Of a stretch of 64,000 nt of DNA, positions 52,934 through 62,129 are shown piece after piece. Source of the stretch: Thermoplasmatota archaeon. Its GTDB lineage: Archaea > Thermoplasmatota > Thermoplasmata > Thermoplasmatales > Thermoplasmataceae. The notes beneath the pieces are model-generated. The model was not told the origin of the DNA. It ran no database searches and saw only the letters and a program-made list of their open reading frames with translations. A program made the translations under genes and the position numbers. Each line of letters starts with the position of its first letter. Within the stretch, counting starts at the first letter, position 1. The stretch lies in NCBI GenBank assembly GCA_023381355.1, contig JAMCUL010000014.1, positions 1-64,000 of the forward strand. The letters are read 5' to 3'.

Positions 52934-53474
52934 ATTCCCACTGATTTATGATTGATACCCCGTAATTAGCGATCATTCTTTTCACTGCATCCTCATGATT
53001 CTTCTCATCTATGCTTGTACACAGATCCTTTACCAGTGTTATTTCGTAACCCCTGAAGAATGCACCGGAAACTGTATGCTGTACACATATATCTGTGCTG
53101 ATGCCACTTATATATAATTTTGTTACTTCCCGTGCCCTGAGATACCCATCAAGATCCGAGCCAAAAAAGGCATCATAATGTCTTTTCGGGATTATTCTTG
53201 TGGCATATTGTGCCAGGCCATCGTATAACTCAGATCCAGAGGTTCCATCCACGCAGTGTTCACCCCATATCCTGAATTCAGGATCATCAGTTATGTGGGC
53301 ATCTCTTGTCATTAGTATCTCCATTTTTCCACTCATTTTCTTAACTGTTTCCAATGTTGACATAGCCACTTGAACGGCCTTGCTGCTTCCAAATTTTCCA
53401 GTGACAAAATCACCCACAAGATCTACAATTATGTAGGCCTCACCTTTCCTTAAACCATGTAACATCTTCACCAC
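52908..53474 (-). CDS. pncA: Nicotinamidase
   Basis: A 188-residue isochorismatase-fold hydrolase converting nicotinamide to nicotinate. The catalytic triad is D18 (I-V-D-L-V-G-D-F, probable), K in P-K-R-H-Y-D-A-F-F-G near 97, and the cysteine in S-T-D-I-C-V-Q-H-T near 130. The overlap with nicotinate phosphoribosyltransferase makes the assignment firm. A start at 53465 is also possible. It overlaps the end of cysS by 35 bases. Confidence 0.92.
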   Translation of the reverse strand: MVKMLHGLRKGEAYIIVDLVGDFVTGKFGSSKAVQVAMSTLETVKKMSGKMEILMTRDAHITDDPEFRIWGEHCVDGTSGSELYDGLAQYATRIIPKRHYDAFFGSDLDGYLRAREVTKLYISGISTDICVQHTVSGAFFRGYEITLVKDLCTSIDEKNHEDAVKRMIANYGVSIINQWEFEELYVEK

Positions 53475-54804
53475 TATCCTCTACAATTATCCCGGACTCT
53501 GAGAGAGCTGACCGTATACTGTCGGATTCTCCATACATCTTCATCTGTTTCAGACGCTTCCTGAGCTCGAGAAGGGAAACAACGGTCCCGGGTTCGATGC
53601 TTATTGATTCATGATTCCTAATGACCCCTAGAACTTCCTGACCTACCATAAACATCTTATTTAAAATTCCAGCCTCATCCTCACTTATCTCCTCGTGCTT
53701 GAAGATTTCTGAAGACACCTCATAAAGAGTGACCAAAGCCATTCTGGTATTGAAATTATCATCCAGATATCCAAAAAATGTTTCTGCATAGTTTCTTGCA
53801 CCAATTTCCACTGCTCCATGCTTCATCGTTCTTATCCTGGTAAATGCCCTGTTCAGGTATGAAACATTCTGTGAAGCCTCATCCATCATTCCCCACGAGA
53901 AATCCATCTCTGATGAGTAGTTTGAGGAGAGAAACGCATACCTGATAGCCTCAACCGAATATTTATCCAGTATTTCACGGGCAGAAATACCGTTGTTCAG
54001 TGACTTTGACATCTTTTCTCCATTTATCCTGATTACCCCAGAATATGTCCATGCCTTGCAGATATTGGAGTTTCCCTTCATGCATCTCATAAGAGAGAGT
54101 TCTGATTCATTATGCGGGAACTTTAAGTCAGCTCCAGCCCCGTGTATATGGAAACTCGTCCCAAGATATCTCAGGATTATAGCACTATCTTCAACATGCC
54201 ATCCTGGCCTTCCATCGCCCCATGGTGATTTCCAGTAAGGTTCCCCAGGCTTCCTGAATTTCCAGAGAACAAAATCCCGGGGGTCCTCCTTCAGTTCCGA
54301 GACTTTTGCCCTCTTGCCTGAAACCTGGTTCTCAGGAACCTGTCTCGAAAGAACACCATAATTCCTGTCCATCCAGACCCGGAAATACATTCCATCTGGA
54401 AGCCTGTAAACAAATCCTCTTCTTTCCAGCACTCTTATCTGGTTGATAATATCCGGAACTGATCTTGTTGCTTTTGCATAAAAACTGACTGAATCTATCC
54501 CTGCTTTTCTCATGATATCCATATATTCTTTGGTATATTTTTCGGACAAACTCATGGGATCATCTCTTATTTCCAGCGCCCTGTTGATGATCTTGTCGTC
54601 TATGTCTGTAATATTCTGGATGTAGAGAACAGAGTAGCCGGAAAATTTCAGGTACTTGGCAAGCGCATCATATACAGTATAAGTCTTGAGGTGCCCAAGG
54701 TGCGGGGTATCATAGACTGTTGGACCGCATACATACATTTTTACTGTCCTGCTCTTGTCCTTGAAGGCAACAAAATTCCCTTTAAGCTCATCCCAGAGTT
54801 TCAT
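53440..54804 (-). CDS. cysS: Cysteinyl-tRNA synthetase
   Basis: A 454-residue class I aminoacyl-tRNA synthetase. HIGH-type H-L-G-H near 36-39, C-G-P-T-V-Y-D near 26 (zinc), and K-M-S-K-S near 265-269 are present. Full length for an archaeal CysRS. It is the first gene of a tight set with the two NAD-salvage genes. Confidence 0.95.
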   Translation of the reverse strand: MKLWDELKGNFVAFKDKSRTVKMYVCGPTVYDTPHLGHLKTYTVYDALAKYLKFSGYSVLYIQNITDIDDKIINRALEIRDDPMSLSEKYTKEYMDIMRKAGIDSVSFYAKATRSVPDIINQIRVLERRGFVYRLPDGMYFRVWMDRNYGVLSRQVPENQVSGKRAKVSELKEDPRDFVLWKFRKPGEPYWKSPWGDGRPGWHVEDSAIILRYLGTSFHIHGAGADLKFPHNESELSLMRCMKGNSNICKAWTYSGVIRINGEKMSKSLNNGISAREILDKYSVEAIRYAFLSSNYSSEMDFSWGMMDEASQNVSYLNRAFTRIRTMKHGAVEIGARNYAETFFGYLDDNFNTRMALVTLYEVSSEIFKHEEISEDEAGILNKMFMVGQEVLGVIRNHESISIEPGTVVSLLELRKRLKQMKMYGESDSIRSALSESGIIVEDSGEDVTWFKER

Positions 54805-54937
54805 GCATGAGTATTTGCATCTGAGTTAAAGATAGTTTCTATGTGCGTACGGATATTTCCGCAGCATCGATCCTTCAGTCCCGGTGGAGTGCTCCCGAGG
54901 TATAAACGTTTAAATAAATAATTCCCATGCATTATCA

Positions 54938-55483
54938 ATGACTGATTCTGGGGGAGAAGATATTCGCAGTACGGTTGAAGACAGCCGTTCTCTCTTGAAG
55001 AAGATTGAACTTGCAGTGCCCGGTTTCGCAGGTTACAGGGAAAAGGAAGACATACGAACTGCAGATGAACTCCTGCGAACCCAGATGGGAAAGATCGTGG
55101 AAAATGCATTGAATAATGTCATTACTGCAAGGCAAAGCCTTGTGAATTGCTTCAAGCTTGGACCGCTCAATCAGATAGGAACAGTCGTGGGGAATATTGA
55201 AACACTGCGAAATCTCATAATTGATGCTCAACAGGGGTATTCAGGAATTGCCCCGGACATACGTATAGGTGATTCTACCCTCGATAAACTTTATGAATAT
55301 GATTATGGTTTTGTTTCATCGGTAAAGAACCTTGAAAGAGAGTCCTCTCAAATGTCAGGAATTTGCGACATGAATGATAAAGAAATAACGGATATGTTCT
55401 CAAATATTAACGCCGCCGTAAATGACGTGAAAAACAAGTGGCAGTTGAGGATGGAAACCGTTGAAAATATTAGGGTGAGTTGA
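54938..55483 (+). CDS. Helical protein encoded ahead of the SPFH gene
   Basis: A 181-residue, mostly helical, acidic protein, no family recognised. Long amphipathic segments (about 10-65 and 120-175) suggest coiled coils, with no membrane helix. A TATA-like TTTAAATAA lies near 54910. Its stop overlaps the ATG of the SPFH gene by one base, so they are translationally coupled. It may play the role that PspA-type coiled-coil proteins play in bacterial SPFH operons, but it does not look like PspA. Confidence 0.65.
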   Translation: MTDSGGEDIRSTVEDSRSLLKKIELAVPGFAGYREKEDIRTADELLRTQMGKIVENALNNVITARQSLVNCFKLGPLNQIGTVVGNIETLRNLIIDAQQGYSGIAPDIRIGDSTLDKLYEYDYGFVSSVKNLERESSQMSGICDMNDKEITDMFSNINAAVNDVKNKWQLRMETVENIRVS

Positions 55484-56634
55484 TGTTTGGAAAGAAGTCA
55501 AAGGAAATTCCATATTCTGGTGGAAGTGTTGCAGGGTCGATAACGATTGCATGGGAGACACAGTTCAAGGAAGGGAATTCAATGTGGAAGGTCCCACGTC
55601 TCATAAGATTGAACGACAATATTGTTGTGCGGGAGGATGAGACGGCAGTTTTCTTCAGGGACGGAAAGGTGCTCACATATTTTGACAAGCCAGGACGATA
55701 TGCACTTACAGATTTCAACGCGCCTGTTGTTGGGGAGCTCCTGAAATTCTTCTCGGGCGTTCAGCAGCAGGCTGAGGTTTATTACCTGCAGAGAAGAGTC
55801 ATGGATGGAAAATATGGTAGCGAGACTCCCTACCAGTTTACTGATCCAACATTCGGGGTTGTTAACCTGAGAATCTTTGGAGAATACAGGTGGCAGATTT
55901 CTGACCCTGGGCAGTTCATAAACCAGTTCATTGGAACATTCAATGCTGCAACATCCGCGGATGTTGAATCAAGGCTTCGGGATCAGATCGTCTTATTAAT
56001 CTATACTGCGATTGGAAAGATCAAGGAGAGCGGATTAAAAATTACGGATCTCCCGGCAAATCTTCCGACGATTGAGCAGGCTGTCCTCGGGCTTGCACCC
56101 CAGAATTTCCAGCAGTATGGGATCAATATTGAGAAACTTCAGGGGATCAATATCTCGTTGCCTGATGATGTCCAGAAGGCAATCGACACGAGATCGGAAA
56201 TGTCTGTTCTCGGGGTGAATTATCTCCAGTACCAGGCTGGTCAGGCAATGGTTGACGCATCAAAGAATCCCAATGGATTTGCAGGCCTGGGAGCAGGCAT
56301 GGGTGTTGGAATGGGAGCGGGTGCAGGAATGGGATACGCAATGTCAGGGCCAATGATGCAGGGTACTCAGCAACAGACAAGGATATGCCCGAAATGCGGC
56401 TCCATCGTACCGGCCAATTCTGCCTTCTGCCCAAACTGCGGCAATGATATGCGTGAAAGTTCTGTTCAAACTGTGAAATGTCCCAAGTGTGGGGCAAATA
56501 TTCCGGCATCCTCCAAGTTCTGTCCGGAATGTGGTCAGCCCATGTCAGTTCCGACTACTGTGAAATGTCCCAAATGCGGAAAGGAGAGTCCGACTGGAAC
56601 AAAATTCTGCCCGGAATGTGGAGAAAAATTATAA
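55483..56634 (+). CDS. SPFH-domain protein with C-terminal zinc ribbons (YdjI/COG4260-like)
   Basis: A 383-residue protein. Residues about 20-250 are an SPFH/band-7-type domain (V-V-R-E-D-E-T-A-V-F-F-R-D-G-K, then G-E-Y-R-W-Q-I-S-D-P). A Gly/Met/Ala-rich linker (about 265-295) precedes three C-x-x-C pairs of zinc ribbons: C-P-K-C-G with C-P-N-C-G, C-P-K-C-G with C-P-E-C-G, and again C-P-K-C-G with C-P-E-C-G. No N-terminal membrane helix is clear, so membrane contact may be through partners. This matches COG4260, which includes Bacillus YdjI. The third gene starts 9 bases later. Confidence 0.85.
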   Translation: MFGKKSKEIPYSGGSVAGSITIAWETQFKEGNSMWKVPRLIRLNDNIVVREDETAVFFRDGKVLTYFDKPGRYALTDFNAPVVGELLKFFSGVQQQAEVYYLQRRVMDGKYGSETPYQFTDPTFGVVNLRIFGEYRWQISDPGQFINQFIGTFNAATSADVESRLRDQIVLLIYTAIGKIKESGLKITDLPANLPTIEQAVLGLAPQNFQQYGINIEKLQGINISLPDDVQKAIDTRSEMSVLGVNYLQYQAGQAMVDASKNPNGFAGLGAGMGVGMGAGAGMGYAMSGPMMQGTQQQTRICPKCGSIVPANSAFCPNCGNDMRESSVQTVKCPKCGANIPASSKFCPECGQPMSVPTTVKCPKCGKESPTGTKFCPECGEKL

Positions 56635-56643
56635 GGTGAAAAG

Positions 56644-57663
56644 ATGTACTGTATAAAATGTGGAAATGAGCTTCCAGATGATGCAAAGTTTTGCTCTAAG
56701 TGTGGTACCCCTGTTTCAGTGAACACCGGGTCGCAGCCTGCCCCGCAGAGTCAGGCGAATTCAGATGACAGGAAGGTTCTGGCATCTCCATCTGTTTCAG
56801 AACTGAAGTGCCCCGGATGCGGTGCCCCAATTAAGCCTGTCGAAGGGGAAACAGTTGTTACCTGCCAGTACTGTGGTACTAGTGTTAGCCTGGGCGTACA
56901 GGGATGGCAGAATGTGTCAAAGCACACAATGCTTCCTCTCACGCTTGAGGATACCGGCTCGTTGAGGGGCATGATCAGGAAGCACCTTGATCATGGCCTT
57001 CTCGGGAAACATGTATTCGAGGAATCGAAGGAGGAGGAACTTACACTTTCATATGTCCCGTACTGGGTAGTGCCCGTCTCAGCCACTACCAGTTTCAAGT
57101 TCCTGAGTGTTGCTTCAGAGGTTGGGAATCTTGCCCTTGATGCAGCAGTTATGGGAGCCATGGATGAGGGGATGAATCGTGGGGGCATGGGAGGCGGAAT
57201 GATTGATGGAATGATGATCGGAGGAATGATGGGTGGCGGGATGATGGGGGGAAACAACTCCATCAGGGGAGGAACCCTTTCCAACAATTACAATTTCCCG
57301 GTGGTGTCAATTAAGGGGAACGAGAAACTCCAACCTGTGAATTATAAACTCCCACTTGACAAGAGGGTTCCATTTGATCACGCGAAAATTGTATCAGGCA
57401 TAAAGGTCCTGAATGGCGATATTGATGAGGAAACTGCAAAGGCATTGAGTAAGACCTATGTCGCCAGGGAACAGGAGGCACTTGTAAGGCAGAAGCATCA
57501 TCACATCGAGAGCCTGAACACGCAATCTACTGTTGCAACTCCAGAGCTTGTGCACGTACCTGTCTGGATTGCAAAATATTCACACAAGAAAAATGAGTAC
57601 TTTATCGCAATCGACGCTTCCACAGGGGATATATTGAACAGCGATATTGAAAAAATTAAATAA
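56644..57663 (+). CDS. Zinc-ribbon protein with Gly/Met-rich middle
   Basis: A 339-residue protein with two N-terminal zinc ribbons (C-I-K-C-G with C-S-K-C-G, and C-P-G-C-G with C-Q-Y-C-G), a mid-part ending in Y-V-P-Y-W-V-V-P-V, a glycine/methionine-rich low-complexity segment at about 173-205, and a C-terminal part with V-H-V-P-V-W-I-A-K-Y and A-S-T-G-D-I-L, as in PepSY-like domains. No membrane helix is evident. It has a GGTGA ribosome binding site and is the third gene of the SPFH operon. Its stop abuts the convergent hydrolase stop. Confidence 0.8.
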   Translation: MYCIKCGNELPDDAKFCSKCGTPVSVNTGSQPAPQSQANSDDRKVLASPSVSELKCPGCGAPIKPVEGETVVTCQYCGTSVSLGVQGWQNVSKHTMLPLTLEDTGSLRGMIRKHLDHGLLGKHVFEESKEEELTLSYVPYWVVPVSATTSFKFLSVASEVGNLALDAAVMGAMDEGMNRGGMGGGMIDGMMIGGMMGGGMMGGNNSIRGGTLSNNYNFPVVSIKGNEKLQPVNYKLPLDKRVPFDHAKIVSGIKVLNGDIDEETAKALSKTYVAREQEALVRQKHHHIESLNTQSTVATPELVHVPVWIAKYSHKKNEYFIAIDASTGDILNSDIEKIK

Positions 57664-58275
57664 TCATCCTGAAGTAAGGAAATTCTCCAGTATGCTGAAG
57701 AATTCGCCAGTCCTGTCCAGATAAACCGGGTGGCCTGCACCCTTGACAATTTCTACCCTAGTTTTTCCATCTGGATGTATACTGTCTTTTACGTTTTGAT
57801 ATGGAGCCACATCATCATTTTCCCCCCAGATAAACAGTTTGGGAAGGTTTATTCTGTTCACGTCAATCTGGCTGAACCATGCCGGCCCAACTAATATGAG
57901 TTTTTCAAATCTTTCAGGATAAAGGGCCGAACTCAGGATGGCCATTCCTCCACCCATGGATGGGCCAAGAAGGATAGTTCTGTCTAACTTCAGTGCATTC
58001 ATCAGTTCCCTGACGAAATAGCGTGAATTGCTCACATCTCCCCGCTTGATGCTGAATTCAGGGATATCCTCTGATTGTCCGAAACCTGGATAATCTGGGG
58101 CAAATACAGAGTACCCAAGCCTGTTGAGCCTCGAAAATGCGCCTATGTCTTCCCAGTTCCTGGATGAAAATGCATAACCATGAAGCAGCACAATGTTATG
58201 CGCTGATCCAGCGGACTTTGAATGCCTGACAAAAACCCTACCACCGCTCAATTCAACAAAACTTCCATCTGCCAT
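57664..58275 (-). CDS. Alpha/beta hydrolase
   Basis: A 203-residue serine hydrolase. The nucleophile lies in G-P-S-M-G-G-G near 106, with the catalytic acid in W-G-E-N-D-D-V near 155 and the histidine in G-A-G-H-P-V near 181. H-G-Y-A-F-S-S is the oxyanion-hole region. The short length and order recall the ABHD14/CIB group. The substrate is unknown. Confidence 0.85.
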   Translation of the reverse strand: MADGSFVELSGGRVFVRHSKSAGSAHNIVLLHGYAFSSRNWEDIGAFSRLNRLGYSVFAPDYPGFGQSEDIPEFSIKRGDVSNSRYFVRELMNALKLDRTILLGPSMGGGMAILSSALYPERFEKLILVGPAWFSQIDVNRINLPKLFIWGENDDVAPYQNVKDSIHPDGKTRVEIVKGAGHPVYLDRTGEFFSILENFLTSG

Positions 58276-58852
58276 ATTTACTCACCACTGATTCTTCAGT
58301 GCTTTCAGTCGCATTATCTTTTCCTTAAATGTATTAGGTTAGTGTGAAATCCTGCGGGATTTGTCTCCTTTGTCTCCCCGCCAGGCCGGAGGCATTAACA
58401 GGCAGGCATCTTTGATCCCATCTTATCAACTCAGGGAAACTGCACATTTGCTTGAGGCGAATTCCATGAAAATTGAATTTTTCCCCCGGAAACAGTCTTC
58501 CTGGATCAATCAGAACAGTCAATTGAATAAATCTACCCTGATATGCACATATTCTTTCAAAGATCAGGTAAATTACTTTACCTTCTTTATGCCGAGGATT
58601 GACTCCCTCATGATCACTATCATTTTAGGCTGTTCTCTTCCCGTTTCACTTCAGGCTGGAATTTCTACAATCATCCTGCCATTTAACCTATGTTTCCTGA
58701 TGATTTTCCCCATGGCTTTATCGTTATTCCTTAAAATAGAGACACCACTTAATACCGGGAAGATCCAAGATGTCTGGATGTTCGAAACCCCGTGTAGATA
58801 AATAAAGTATCGTGTGAGAATAATATTTATTATATGTGCCCATCTTCTCATC
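58276..58852. other. Spacer with possible mobile-element debris
   Basis: About 580 bases without a supported gene. Open frames on both strands are low in protein-like features. The minus-strand stretch 58334-58450 reads like the C-terminal end of a transposon-encoded protein, but the match is too weak to name. Confidence 0.35.
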
Positions 58853-60160
58853 ATGAAACTTGTCATAATAGGCGGAGGCGCATCCGGTATGGCAGCAGCC
58901 TCAAAGGCCAAGAGGATCAGGAAAGACATGGAAGTAACCGTCATTGAGGGCGGCAATTTCGTCTCCTATGCAGAATGTGGCATACCTTATTACCTTGGAG
59001 GGTATTTTGATGATTACAACAGGCTCTTGCATTATCCCGTAGAGGAATTTACCAAAAAGAGGGGTATTGAGATAATTAATGGAAAAACTGTAACAGCGGT
59101 CAATCCTGATGAGCAGGTCATAGTTCTGGATGATGGTGGTAAAATGAAGTATGATTTCCTTGTTATAGCGTCCGGTGCCTCTGCGAAGGCACACCCATTT
59201 GGGAATGTTGACAACGTTTTTACCATCCGAACCCTTGACAGCGCAATTAAGATAAAGAAAAATATGAATGGCAGCGAAATCTGCATTATAGGCGATGGAG
59301 TTCTTGGCATGGAGTTGAGTTCTGAAATGTCAAGATCGGGAAAAAAGGTAACCCTGATTTCAAAGCATGACAGGCTTTTCCCGAAAATGGACGAAAATAT
59401 TACTGAGGATCTGATCAGGGACATGAAAAATCGTGTAAATGTTGTCCTTGGAGAAAATGTAACTGATCTCAAGAGGAACGGTGATAAGATTACGATACAA
59501 TTATCCAGGCAGACTGTTGAATGTGATGTGTGCATATACGCTGTGGGAATCCGACCAAACACTGAATTCCTGAAGGGTAGCGGCATAGCAATGAATGAGC
59601 AGGGCCTTGTAATTGCTGATCGGAACATGAAGACAAATTACAGTAACATTTATGCGGTTGGGGATTGTGCAACAAGTTACAACCGGATTACCGGGAAACA
59701 GGAATGGCATCCACTGGCCCAGGTGGCGAACAAGATGGGGCGTGTTGCCGGATCCTGTATAGGAGGGTCAATGATGGAATTCAAGGGTGCCCTCAATACA
59801 ACAGTTGTAAAGATTCTGGATTATGAGGTTGGATTTACCGGGATTGATGAGAAAATTGCCGTGCTTAACGGTTTCACACCAAAATCCGTTACGGTTAAAG
59901 CAGGAAGCAGGGCTGCGTATTATCCGGGAGGAGAGCCAATATACCTGAAGATAGTTTATGATGAACCCTCCATGAGAATACTCGGCGCACAGATATGTGG
60001 AAAGGATGGAGCTGCATGGAGATTGAATACCATTGAAACGGCCATATATGGAGGAATGACCATGGATGACCTGTTCTATAATGACCTGGGATACACGCCT
60101 CCATTTGGACCCGTCTGGGACCCAATTGTCATAGGGGCAAGCCTCTCCATGAGGGATTGA
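58853..60160 (+). CDS. CoA-disulfide reductase / NADH oxidase-type flavoprotein
   Basis: A 435-residue FAD-dependent enzyme. The FAD fold G-G-G-A-S-G-M-A is at residues 6-13, the single redox cysteine is in S-Y-A-E-C-G-I-P-Y near 40-48, and the pyridine-nucleotide fold G-D-G-V-L-G-M-E near 146. The lone cysteine is the hallmark of the CoA-disulfide reductase and NADH oxidase group. It may reduce CoA disulfide, oxygen or sulfur. The ATG at 58853 has a TATA-like AATATTTATTATA about 25 bases upstream. Confidence 0.9.
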   Translation: MKLVIIGGGASGMAAASKAKRIRKDMEVTVIEGGNFVSYAECGIPYYLGGYFDDYNRLLHYPVEEFTKKRGIEIINGKTVTAVNPDEQVIVLDDGGKMKYDFLVIASGASAKAHPFGNVDNVFTIRTLDSAIKIKKNMNGSEICIIGDGVLGMELSSEMSRSGKKVTLISKHDRLFPKMDENITEDLIRDMKNRVNVVLGENVTDLKRNGDKITIQLSRQTVECDVCIYAVGIRPNTEFLKGSGIAMNEQGLVIADRNMKTNYSNIYAVGDCATSYNRITGKQEWHPLAQVANKMGRVAGSCIGGSMMEFKGALNTTVVKILDYEVGFTGIDEKIAVLNGFTPKSVTVKAGSRAAYYPGGEPIYLKIVYDEPSMRILGAQICGKDGAAWRLNTIETAIYGGMTMDDLFYNDLGYTPPFGPVWDPIVIGASLSMRD

Positions 60161-60791
60161 CGTGGGAATACCAGTCTTCCCTCATGTTCACGGATAAAGT
60201 TGGAACAAAGTTCCCATGCAGGGAATTGACCCCAAGAAGGGCGCAGTTATTGAATGTCTTTGGCTTTATTGTGTGCATGCCAAGATAGATATCCAGGAAT
60301 GCCCACATCACCCCTCCATGTGTGATGACAAGTATCCTCTTCCCGGATCCTTCACGCATAATTTCCTCAAAAGTAGTATTAACCCTGTTACGGAAAATAT
60401 CTGATCTCTCGATATCAGGAAGATGGTCGATCCTGGTTGAAGTCGGAAAATCCATCTCCACATCATATTTTTCCCTTATGCCTGCACTGTCAAGACCTTC
60501 CAGTGCCTTCAGGTAACGCTCTGACAGCCCGGGGTTCAGGATAAACGCTGATGGATTGGCATGATCAAGTACAAGTTCAGCAGTATGTACGCATCTTCTA
60601 AGGGGACTCGAGAATACAACCTCCGGATCAATTATCCTGATCTTTTCCGCGACACTCCGTGCCTGTTCAATCCCTGTTGAATTGATATCTTCCTCATCGT
60701 CATTGTACCAGTATCCCTTCGCGTTCGGAGTTGTCTGGCCGTGCCTCAATATGAATAGGTTTCCGTAATTGATCAACAGGCGCCTAAACAT
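60129..60791 (-). CDS. Histidine phosphatase (phosphoglycerate mutase-like)
   Basis: A 220-residue branch-1 histidine phosphatase. The catalytic R-H-G-Q-T is near 16-20, the second arginine in S-S-P-L-R-R near 61, and the second histidine in I-T-H-G-G-V near 157. Substrate unknown: phosphoglycerate or another phosphoester. The 3' end overlaps the flavoprotein gene by 32 bases. Confidence 0.88.
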   Translation of the reverse strand: MFRRLLINYGNLFILRHGQTTPNAKGYWYNDDEEDINSTGIEQARSVAEKIRIIDPEVVFSSPLRRCVHTAELVLDHANPSAFILNPGLSERYLKALEGLDSAGIREKYDVEMDFPTSTRIDHLPDIERSDIFRNRVNTTFEEIMREGSGKRILVITHGGVMWAFLDIYLGMHTIKPKTFNNCALLGVNSLHGNFVPTLSVNMREDWYSHVNPSWRGLPL

Positions 60792-60817
60792 TCATGGCTT
60801 TTAACCCTTATTGACCA

Positions 60818-61192
60818 TTAAATATAGTTCCACAGCTTATCCTGCCAGAGATCGTACTCCTCCTTCAGCTCCTTCACAGGAATCTTCCTGAATCCAGGTT
60901 CCCTGGACTTCGCTTCGTACTCCTTCATCAGATCACTGTAGTCAAGATGAGCCAGCTCGTCGAATTTTCTCTTTATGTCATTTTCGTTACGGGGATGAAG
61001 CCGATTCAGCGTCTTACCGGTATATAGAACCTTGTAGAAAAGATTTTCACCGAGCGTTACATGGAAGATTCTCCACTCCACCTCAATCTGGGAACTGAAG
61101 AAGTTGCCTGTCAGATTGGCGAGAGCCTCAACCACTGATACATCCTCCCTTCCCCCGTTCAACTGAAATGAAATTTCAACACCTTTCTCCAT
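60818..61192 (-). CDS. Hypothetical protein
   Basis: A 124-residue soluble protein with no recognised family. It has a strand-rich first half (E-I-S-F-Q-L-N-G, then V-E-W-R-I-F-H-V-T-L) and a charged helical second half. It is 26 bases from the histidine phosphatase start and may be co-transcribed. Confidence 0.65.
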   Translation of the reverse strand: MEKGVEISFQLNGGREDVSVVEALANLTGNFFSSQIEVEWRIFHVTLGENLFYKVLYTGKTLNRLHPRNENDIKRKFDELAHLDYSDLMKEYEAKSREPGFRKIPVKELKEEYDLWQDKLWNYI

Positions 61193-61267
61193 AGATTCAC
61201 CAGAATGACATGGATAACATACTTAATAAATAGGCATCATAACAGGATACACAATGATGAACCCTGT

Positions 61268-61990
61268 TCAGCCAAACCTGCCTTCAAGATATTCGAAAGC
61301 CTCATTAATCTCCTGCATTTTCTTTTCCCTTTCGGGTCGTTCCTCACTCTTCCCTGAATCCGGGTGATATTTCTTCACCATACCCCGGTAAGCCTTTCTT
61401 ATGATCTCAAAATCCTCAGTTCTCTCCAGTCCCAATATCTCGAAATATTTCTCCTCCAGCGGGTTCCTTTCCATGCGTTTTGTCTCCTGCCTGACGGATT
61501 CCCAGAACTCTCTGTCTGTATTATCATAATTGAACGAGATGGACGATACATTCAGAGGCATTCCCAAATTCGCGGAAATTTCCCTGAATATCCTCTCCTT
61601 CTCCCTCCTTGTGGCTCTCCCCTGACTCCGTTCGACGCTGATATGAATATAGCCCATGCTGCCTGTTTTTCCCTCATAATAAATACAGAGCATGAAATCG
61701 CGCATGAAGGCCTGTCTCTGGAAGGAAATCAGGATCTGCCCGTAATTATTGAACACCCCACCTCTGTGTATTGTCTTCTTCAATAGGGTGATGCCAAACA
61801 CAGCTGCCCTTTCTATTCTTTTTCCATTGAAAACTACTGTGCTATCCTCTATCCAGTACATAAAAATGTTCTCGGTTATCCGGTTATCACGGAAATTGCT
61901 TGGATCAGTCTTTACAGTTATTCTATCCGAACTGATATCAATAGATTCCATCCTGCCAAACTGACTTAATGGTATCCATCTCGCTTCCAC
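61268..61990 (-). CDS. Protein with a C-terminal J-domain
   Basis: A 240-residue protein. A J-domain occupies residues about 179-240, with H-P-D at 209-211 and K-K-Y before it, so it can stimulate an Hsp70 partner. The first 170 residues are beta-rich with no recognised family. In most J-proteins the domain is at the N-terminus; here it is at the extreme C-terminus. No dnaK/dnaJ/grpE genes are nearby. Confidence 0.85.
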   Translation of the reverse strand: MEARWIPLSQFGRMESIDISSDRITVKTDPSNFRDNRITENIFMYWIEDSTVVFNGKRIERAAVFGITLLKKTIHRGGVFNNYGQILISFQRQAFMRDFMLCIYYEGKTGSMGYIHISVERSQGRATRREKERIFREISANLGMPLNVSSISFNYDNTDREFWESVRQETKRMERNPLEEKYFEILGLERTEDFEIIRKAYRGMVKKYHPDSGKSEERPEREKKMQEINEAFEYLEGRFG

Positions 61991-62129
61991 CTGTTCATAA
62001 TGAATGCATCCTTTAAAATAATATTCGATTCATGATTTACTGGTGAATTAATTATCCGGAAATGCAGCACGGTACAATTTCCCCCTGCTGGTAGCATAGA
62101 TTTAATATATGAAATACTGTAGGAGAAAT

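Noticed and set aside
58361-58801. 146-codon plus-strand frame in the orphan spacer
   Set aside because: No family, unlikely composition for the N-terminal half, no promoter or ribosome binding site at its start; probably chance.
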